Assembly: GCF_002150685.1 (NCBI RefSeq)
Contig: NZ_MSSW01000051.1
Location: forward strand, 1 to 37,732
Source of the DNA: Algoriphagus antarcticus
GTDB lineage: Bacteria > Bacteroidota > Bacteroidia > Cytophagales > Cyclobacteriaceae
Direction: 5' to 3'
DNA length: 37,732 bases
In this document: positions 32,433 through 37,732 of the stretch, piece after piece
Layout of the letters: each line of letters starts with the position of its first letter
Numbering within the stretch: the stretch's first letter is position 1
Translations under genes and position numbers: made by a program
Notes under the pieces: generated by a model
What the model was told of the DNA's origin: nothing
The model's database searches: none
Seen by the model: the letters and a program-made list of their open reading frames with translations, nothing else

Positions 32433-32760
32433 AGGTTTTCATTCGTAGATAATTCCTTACAATTTTCTTGAATTGGGCTATTTGAGCCAAATCGGCAGGT
32501 TTCAAGCTTTCCGCTCTAAAGGCAAGTGCTAGATTAACGCTGGACAAATCAAAATTCTCTTCATAGAAATCATACTCATCTACTCCATACAGATTGGAGA
32601 TTTGAGACATGAGTTGGGAGGGCATGCTACGAGTTCCGTTTTCGTAGTAGCTTATTTCCTCGCGATTTATAGTAAGGTATTCGGCCACTTGATCCTGTGT
32701 GAACCCTAATTTCTTACGAAGTGCTTGTAGGTTTTTGCCTATAATTTGATCTTGTTCCAT
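32404..32760 (-). CDS. XRE-family repressor paired with the ImmA-like peptidase
   Basis: A 118-residue protein with the helix-turn-helix at residues of about 9-62 (ALRKKLGFTQDQVAEYLTINREEISYYENG) and a helical C-terminal dimerisation or substrate segment (LALAFRAESLKPADLAQIAQFKK). It is first in a two-gene operon with the ImmA/IrrE-like peptidase. It probably binds the palindromes at 32819-32833 and nearby to repress its own operon, and is relieved when the peptidase acts on it. The mechanism is inferred from the well-studied ImmR/ImmA arrangement. Confidence 0.85.
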   Translation of the reverse strand: MEQDQIIGKNLQALRKKLGFTQDQVAEYLTINREEISYYENGTRSMPSQLMSQISNLYGVDEYDFYEENFDLSSVNLALAFRAESLKPADLAQIAQFKKIVRNYLRMKTFAADESISS

Positions 32761-32788
32761 ATGTTGTGTTGTTTAAAAAATTGTGTTA

Positions 32789-32833
32789 CAAAATTACAGT
32801 TTATTTTACATGTTTAATATTCTGTAACAGAAT
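32789..32833 (-). promoter_or_regulatory. Promoter and operator of the XRE/ImmA operon
   Basis: TAATTTTG on the minus strand (32789-32796) matches the -7 consensus. Further upstream, ATTCTGT-A-ACAGAAT (32819-32833) is a perfect inverted repeat of 7-bp arms. A related half-site TGTTAC occurs next to the -7 element, suggesting two repressor sites. The -33 element is weak, as is common for regulated promoters. Confidence 0.55.
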
Positions 32834-33003
32834 TTGTTTAGAATAAGTGGATAAGCACATCTGTATCGATCACAATTTTGATCTGAGTTGTGCTCTTCCC
32901 CATTTTCCGTAATTGGTCAATATGCACGGTATTAAGCTAGGGGCAGTGAGCTAATTCACACATCGTCTCTTGCTGAAAAAGTGTTTATTTCATTACCTCA
33001 GAA

Positions 33004-33117
33004 TTACCCAAACCCCAATTCCATTTCAGGATATTTTTCTAAAAGCTCAGGAACTGTAATCACCGGAATATCAAGAATGTCACAGATAGCAGGGATCTTT
33101 TTGAAAAGCTTGAGATC
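33004..33117 (-). pseudogene. C-terminal fragment, possibly of a PIN-type toxin
   Basis: On the minus strand, directly after the thermonuclease stop and in another frame, about 38 codons read DLKLFKKIPAICDILDIPV, then ITVPELLEKYPEME, ending at TAA (33004-33006). The pattern resembles the end of PIN-domain toxins, where a (S)D..LF-type motif is followed by a strand and a short helix. There is no start codon and the frame is closed by TAG inside the nuclease gene. It is a remnant joined to the nuclease gene by rearrangement. The PIN assignment is tentative. Confidence 0.4.
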
Positions 33118-33616
33118 AGAAGTTCCCCTCTCCCCACATTCCTAATTTCCGCTTCCGTGCTTCCCGCTCCAGTTTTTTAAAATAATCGGAATACTTCACA
33201 TTTGGAGGGAAGGTGGCGGCGGAGGCATAACCTTTTTCTACCAGATGGGCATTTAAGAATGTGCCGTCATCCAGATAGACGTATGCCAAGGTTCTTTTGT
33301 ATCTGTCGTATTTCCCTACGTCAAAAACGAGTCTTACTTTTCTTCCACAAAGAAACTCCTTCACATAGTTGGAAGCCTCTTTGCCGAAGAATTCCACTTC
33401 GGTTCGGCCTGTTCTTCTCGCTTCGGGTGTGTCAATCCCGATTAATCGGATTTTTTCATCTACGCCATCTTCATTTGTCACCCAGAAGGTGTCTCCATCT
33501 ACGAATTTGGAGATTACCAATAACCCAGTTTGCTGCTGACCCGCTGCAACAAAGGAGAATAAGAAGTATGCTAATACAAAAAGTAGTTTTGCTTGAGATT
33601 TAATAATACTATTCAC
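33116..33616 (-). CDS. Secreted thermonuclease (SNase-like)
   Basis: A 166-residue Ca-dependent nuclease of the staphylococcal nuclease fold. A signal peptide (LLFVLAYFLFSFVAAGQ) is followed by the OB-fold: FVDGDTFWV, the catalytic region KIRLIGIDTPEAR (Arg and Asp), the Glu-bearing TEVEFFGKEA and the second Arg in YDRYKRTLAYVYLDDG. The ending KRKLGMWGEGNF is typical of the family. It would degrade extracellular or periplasmic DNA and RNA. It is monocistronic. The ATG at 33616 is the first in frame and gives a good signal peptide. Confidence 0.9.
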   Translation of the reverse strand: MNSIIKSQAKLLFVLAYFLFSFVAAGQQQTGLLVISKFVDGDTFWVTNEDGVDEKIRLIGIDTPEARRTGRTEVEFFGKEASNYVKEFLCGRKVRLVFDVGKYDRYKRTLAYVYLDDGTFLNAHLVEKGYASAATFPPNVKYSDYFKKLEREARKRKLGMWGEGNF

Positions 33617-33953
33617 TGTTGGTTGGCTGAAATGAGGTTATAAGTTGAATATCCGATTTACTTTCGGTAACTGACGATAGAATCATAGAATTTGGTAAAC
33701 TCTACCGGTCGAAGGTACCTGCCCAAATCTTCGGAAACTACCATGTCGTCTTTGAAATCCCGCCATTTACTGTCATTTCAGTTTTTTTCTATAATACATC
33801 CAAGGCTTTTCTTTTAGATTTTTCCAAATCCCATAACCTATCCTTACTTTTAAAAGCGGGTAGAAGATTGAGATTTAAATAGAAGGTATTTCACTTTTAG
33901 ATACAGAATTTTAGCTTTCTTCCTGATTAAAATTTATAGAAAACAAAAAAAAT
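33617..33953. other. Divergent intergenic region between nuclease and SNF2 helicase
   Basis: 337 nt without a gene. It should hold both promoters. I found no convincing TAnnTTTG element in either direction and no strong inverted repeat. The 60 nt before the helicase start are AT-rich. Confidence 0.45.
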
Positions 33954-36900
33954 ATGGCGCTAACCAGCGAAGAGTTTCTTGTTTTGGATGAGTTGATAGA
34001 AAACCTTGATCCTATCATTCATGACCGTGGAATAGATATTCTTCATGACGATCGGGTCAGTTATTTGGGAGAGGATACAGCGCTTATGATCTATGAGTTC
34101 AGTGTGATAGGAAGCGGTAGAAATGTATATATCGTAAGTATTTGTCTGAATCAAGAGGTTGTCAAATACGGCAAAGAAATCAATGTGGATTTGGCGTCTA
34201 AGTGTTCCTGCATTTATTACCAAAAAAATCTGAGCTGTAAACACGTCGCAGCGGCCGCTTGCTATTTGGATTTTCATAGTGATGAAAGTTTTCGAAAGTC
34301 TCAATCTCATAAGAAAGTGGAGTCTCCAAAAATTGTAAAGTTGGTTCCAGAGAAATCTCTTTTTCCATTCACAATCTCCTGTCGAGAAGATGAGCTGGGA
34401 AATCTGGCGGAGCGGCTTCCCTTTATCAATACGCAGGCGAAACCCAAAAGCATTCAGAAGGTGGAGCTTGTCGATAACGGTATCTGCTATACAGTGAATC
34501 TTATTGGCTTTTCTGTGCAGCTCACCTTAGTTTTTGATCCAATCAACGAGCAAGTTAGAATCACTTGTTCGGATAGGACACCGATTATCCAAGAGCAGGC
34601 TGTCGTATTTCTCCAGCTAAATTGGAAGCACTCTACAAATTTTGACCTTAAACTCATCACCAATTCCCAGCGCGCCAAAGCGAAACGTAAAAAGCTAGCC
34701 GACCTGGGGTTGTTGGGGGAAGTGGATGATCCTGACACAGCGCTCGAGTTGGGTTTCTCAAATGGTGGTTTTCATTTTATTTACGCCGGAGAACTGGAGG
34801 GAATGAAAGATGTGTTGGCGCTGGGAAAAGAATTTAAAGAATTTTCAAGGCTGGAATTGACTGGCTCAGATGTGAAAACACTTGCTGAGAAGTCCGATTC
34901 CAAGGAATATGGTCTCTATAATGTGGCATTTGCACTAGCTATCAATGATTACGGTCAATTGTACAACCTATTTCCGTTCATCGCCAAAGGCAAAAAGAAT
35001 GATCCGGCTGGATTTCATGTGAGATTTGATGTTTTAGAATATGCAGATGATATCAGACTGGCCAAAAATGATAATCTGGAGCGCTTGCTGCTGGATGTCA
35101 AACAGATGAAATCTTTTAAGGATCGGAGAAAATACGAATCACTTCATAACGCGCTTCATGGTTTTGTCGATTCTGTCAAAGACGAATATCCAATTTTTAG
35201 ATGCTATGGGAGCTATAACTACGATAAGTTTCATAAGAGCGAAATCAAAGAATTATTGGAGTTTCAATATGCCGAACTGGAATTTACGCTAGCCAGGAGC
35301 AAATCTATATTCGAATTCCAAGCATGGCTGGTAATGGGAGAGCAGCGATTGAAAGTGTCTGATATAGCTGCGGAGCTTTTGATTTCGGAAATCTTCGGAT
35401 TTTACAAGGATCGCGTAATTCTTCTTTTTGTAAAATTCTCTGATATAGCGCTGCTGCATTATTGGAAAGAACGAGTGCCCGTACGCTTTGCGGAAAATAT
35501 GTTTCCGGAATTTGCGAAGCAAGTGTTAAAACCACTATCGGCGTTTGCCAAGTTTACGGATGAAACGGGTATGATTTCCGAGGTGGATCTTGGGGCTCCC
35601 ATAGAGCGGGAATTGTACGTTTCAGAGCTTTCAGGATTGGTGATTTTTGAGCCAAAAGTAAGGTACGATTCGCAGATCAGCTCTAATCCACTTAATGCGA
35701 CTACTCTTTTTGATATTGAATCAAATACTATTTATCTGCGCAACAGCGATTTCGAAACTGAGTTTGTAACGTTTTTGAGAAGCCTCCACCCCGCTTTTGC
35801 CAATCCAGCCGGAGAGGTCTATTTCAGTCTGAAGCATAATCAGTTTGTAGCCGGGAATTGGTTTTTGGAGACTTTTGGCCAACTCGAAAAGCAGGGAGTC
35901 AAAGTCTTCGGGCTGGATAAGCTTACATTAAAGCGCTATTCGACATTCCCTGCTTCGATATCCATGAATGTAAGTTCCAAATCGGATTGGTTTGAAATCA
36001 ATACACAGTTGAAATTTGGAGATTATTCAGTTCGGCTAAAAGACATCAAACAAGCGGTCTTATCCGATGAGCGGTTTGTGCGCTTGGGGGATGGTTCCCT
36101 CGGTCAGATACCTGACAAGTGGCTTCGCAAATTCACAAAACTGATCCAGTCCTCCGAAACGGATGGTGAAACGGTCAAGCTTTCCAAGATTCACTTCAGT
36201 CTTTTAAATGATTTTGAAGAAGATATTTACAATCCGGCGGTGGCAAAGGAATTGGCTGAAAAGAAAGCTCGCTTGCAGTCTTTTGAAGAAATCCGAACGG
36301 TGGAAGTGCCAAAAGGAATAGATGCCGAACTGCGAAATTATCAGAAAGCTGGCTTGAATTGGTTGAATTTCTTGCAGGAATATGGTTGGGGAGGGATTTT
36401 GGCTGATGACATGGGCTTAGGAAAAACGCTCCAAGTCATCACCCTAATAGCTCAACTAGCTGAAAAGGGCAAAATCCGGACGCTGATCATAGCACCCACG
36501 ACGCTGCTTTTCAACTGGAAAAATGAACTGGAGAAATTTGCGCCGCATCTGGATTATTTTATTCACCACGGAGATCGCTCCGATAAGGTCGAGGATCTCC
36601 AAGCACATTCCATTGTATTGACCAGTTATGGATTGGTGATCAATGACCTGGACTTGCTGTGCAAATTGGAGTTTGACCTGATCGTGGCGGATGAATCTCA
36701 GGCGATCAAAAACGTGACTTCGCTACGCTATAAATCCATCATCAAGCTGCGAGGAAAACTTAAGCTTGCAATGACCGGAACACCTATCGAAAATGGAATT
36801 GCAGAGCTTTTCGCTCATATGAACTTCGTCAATCCCGGATTTTTCAAAACATTTTCCGGCTTTAAGGAGCAGTATATCAAAGAATTGCGAAATGGAAATC

Positions 36901-37706
36901 CGGAGACCATGCAGGATTTGAGGAAGAAAATCCAGCCTTTTGTGCTTCGCCGTACCAAAGAAGAAGTGCTTACGGAGCTTCCCGACAAGATCGAAGAATA
37001 CCTCTACTGTGAGATGGGAGCTCCGCAAAAGAAAGTCTATGAAGCCTATAGAAATGAATATCGGGATTTTCTTCAGGGCAAATTTGAGGAGGAAGGTTCC
37101 AATCAATCCAAAATGTATGTGCTGGAAGGCTTGACCAAGCTGCGGCAAATATGTGATTCGCCAGACTTGATCAGCAAAGAAAAGAAAGGTGCCAAAAGTG
37201 CCAAAATCGACCTGCTGATGGAGCATATCATAGAAAAAACCGGGAATCACAAGATTCTTATTTTCAGTCAATTTGTAAAAATGCTGGATTTGGTCAAAAA
37301 GGAAATGGTCACTCGAAACATTCCTTTTTCTTACCTGGATGGGAAGAGTTCGATGAAAGATCGTGAGAATTCCGTCAACCAATTTCAGGAAGATAATGCC
37401 ATCAGAGTTTTCCTGATCAGTCTCAAAGCAGGGGGGACAGGGCTCAACTTGACTGCTGCTGACTATGTTTATATATTGGATCCTTGGTGGAATCCTGCCG
37501 TGGAGAATCAGGCGATCGATCGCTGCTATCGAATGGGACAGGACAAGAAAGTGATGGCCTACAGGATGATATGTAAAGATACCGTGGAGGAAAAAATCAT
37601 GGAGCTTCAAAAGTCCAAACTCAAACTCGCCAAAGAGGTAATCTCCGAAGGCGATGGATTCCTCACCGGAATGAATGGCGAAACGATGCTGAAGTTGTTT
37701 GAGTAA
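33954..37706 (+). CDS. SNF2-family ATPase/helicase with N-terminal SWIM zinc finger
   Basis: A 1250-residue bacterial SNF2 protein. The SWIM zinc site is Cys84-x-Cys86...Cys95-x-His97 (CSCIYYQKNLSCKH). A long middle region (about 130-780) has no recognisable motif. The two-lobe motor follows: Walker A DDMGLGKT at 818-825, DESQ at 913-916 as motif II, AMTGTPIENG as motif III, FVLRRTKEEV, ILIFSQFVKMLDL, SLKAGGTGLNLTAADYV and the motif VI sequence QAIDRCYRMGQDKKV. All motor motifs are intact. Such proteins translocate on duplex DNA and are common housekeeping-like genes in Bacteroidota. Some are linked to defence, but nothing here ties this one to a known system. It is a single gene ending 26 nt before the window edge. 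Confidence 0.92.
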   Translation: MALTSEEFLVLDELIENLDPIIHDRGIDILHDDRVSYLGEDTALMIYEFSVIGSGRNVYIVSICLNQEVVKYGKEINVDLASKCSCIYYQKNLSCKHVAAAACYLDFHSDESFRKSQSHKKVESPKIVKLVPEKSLFPFTISCREDELGNLAERLPFINTQAKPKSIQKVELVDNGICYTVNLIGFSVQLTLVFDPINEQVRITCSDRTPIIQEQAVVFLQLNWKHSTNFDLKLITNSQRAKAKRKKLADLGLLGEVDDPDTALELGFSNGGFHFIYAGELEGMKDVLALGKEFKEFSRLELTGSDVKTLAEKSDSKEYGLYNVAFALAINDYGQLYNLFPFIAKGKKNDPAGFHVRFDVLEYADDIRLAKNDNLERLLLDVKQMKSFKDRRKYESLHNALHGFVDSVKDEYPIFRCYGSYNYDKFHKSEIKELLEFQYAELEFTLARSKSIFEFQAWLVMGEQRLKVSDIAAELLISEIFGFYKDRVILLFVKFSDIALLHYWKERVPVRFAENMFPEFAKQVLKPLSAFAKFTDETGMISEVDLGAPIERELYVSELSGLVIFEPKVRYDSQISSNPLNATTLFDIESNTIYLRNSDFETEFVTFLRSLHPAFANPAGEVYFSLKHNQFVAGNWFLETFGQLEKQGVKVFGLDKLTLKRYSTFPASISMNVSSKSDWFEINTQLKFGDYSVRLKDIKQAVLSDERFVRLGDGSLGQIPDKWLRKFTKLIQSSETDGETVKLSKIHFSLLNDFEEDIYNPAVAKELAEKKARLQSFEEIRTVEVPKGIDAELRNYQKAGLNWLNFLQEYGWGGILADDMGLGKTLQVITLIAQLAEKGKIRTLIIAPTTLLFNWKNELEKFAPHLDYFIHHGDRSDKVEDLQAHSIVLTSYGLVINDLDLLCKLEFDLIVADESQAIKNVTSLRYKSIIKLRGKLKLAMTGTPIENGIAELFAHMNFVNPGFFKTFSGFKEQYIKELRNGNPETMQDLRKKIQPFVLRRTKEEVLTELPDKIEEYLYCEMGAPQKKVYEAYRNEYRDFLQGKFEEEGSNQSKMYVLEGLTKLRQICDSPDLISKEKKGAKSAKIDLLMEHIIEKTGNHKILIFSQFVKMLDLVKKEMVTRNIPFSYLDGKSSMKDRENSVNQFQEDNAIRVFLISLKAGGTGLNLTAADYVYILDPWWNPAVENQAIDRCYRMGQDKKVMAYRMICKDTVEEKIMELQKSKLKLAKEVISEGDGFLTGMNGETMLKLFE

Positions 37707-37732
37707 TCGGTACTAGTTTAAAAAGTGACTAA

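Noticed and set aside
18575..32760. Island as an integrative element with an att site
   Set aside because: No integrase, tRNA, or matching direct repeats at the two margins could be found in the window.
36723..37610. Minus-strand open frame of 295 codons opposite the SNF2 helicase motor
   Set aside because: It lies opposite conserved helicase motifs and has shadow-type composition rich in His, Phe and Ile; not a gene.

Overview
The window looks like a chromosome segment of a Bacteroidota bacterium, probably Cyclobacteriaceae (Algoriphagus-like). The grounds are Bacteroidota-type promoter elements (TTTG, 19 nt, TAnnTTTG), few strong Shine-Dalgarno sequences, the SecB/HTH/RelE-like gene families, and a cluster of 'planctomycete-type' cytochrome c, DUF1501 and DUF1553 genes that is also common in marine Cyclobacteriaceae. 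The lineage is inferred from gene content; no rRNA or marker gene is present.

Bases 1-16216 are an ordinary catabolic/envelope region of moderate GC. It holds a Tat-exported sugar-phosphate isomerase/epimerase translationally coupled to a large PVC-type dehydrogenase/HEAT/cytochrome c lipoprotein. Next come an XRE regulator with a small membrane protein, a secreted PIG-L deacetylase and a membrane-anchored PHP-domain protein. A minus-strand operon follows (PSD1-cytochrome/LamG lipoprotein, Tat-exported DUF1501 protein, membrane cytochrome c/LRR protein), then a NAD(P)-binding SDR with a clear terminator and a DUF1460 amidase-like protein.

Bases 16217-18305 are a rearranged junction. A DUF4143-type AAA ATPase gene is broken by two in-frame stop codons and preceded by a 17-bp perfect inverted repeat. 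Beside it lies a truncated second copy of the DUF1460 gene whose homology stops abruptly at about 18010.

Bases 18575-32760 are a dense defence island. In order: a complete type I restriction-modification operon (hsdR-hsdM-hsdS); a three-gene toxin, HTH antitoxin and SecB-like chaperone (TAC) module on the plus strand; the C-terminal stub of a second HsdS; an AT-rich pair (four-helix membrane protein plus SMEK-domain protein) that I cannot match to a named system; a RloA/RloB-type ATPase-TOPRIM pair; a second, divergent TAC module on the minus strand; and an XRE plus ImmA/IrrE-like protease pair. The two TAC modules point towards each other and bracket the SMEK pair and RloAB, which is the most notable organisation in the window.

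Bases 33000-37732 return to ordinary genes: a fragment that may be the tail of a PIN-type toxin, a secreted thermonuclease and a SWIM-domain SNF2 helicase. No tRNA, rRNA, CRISPR array, integrase or complete insertion sequence was seen.
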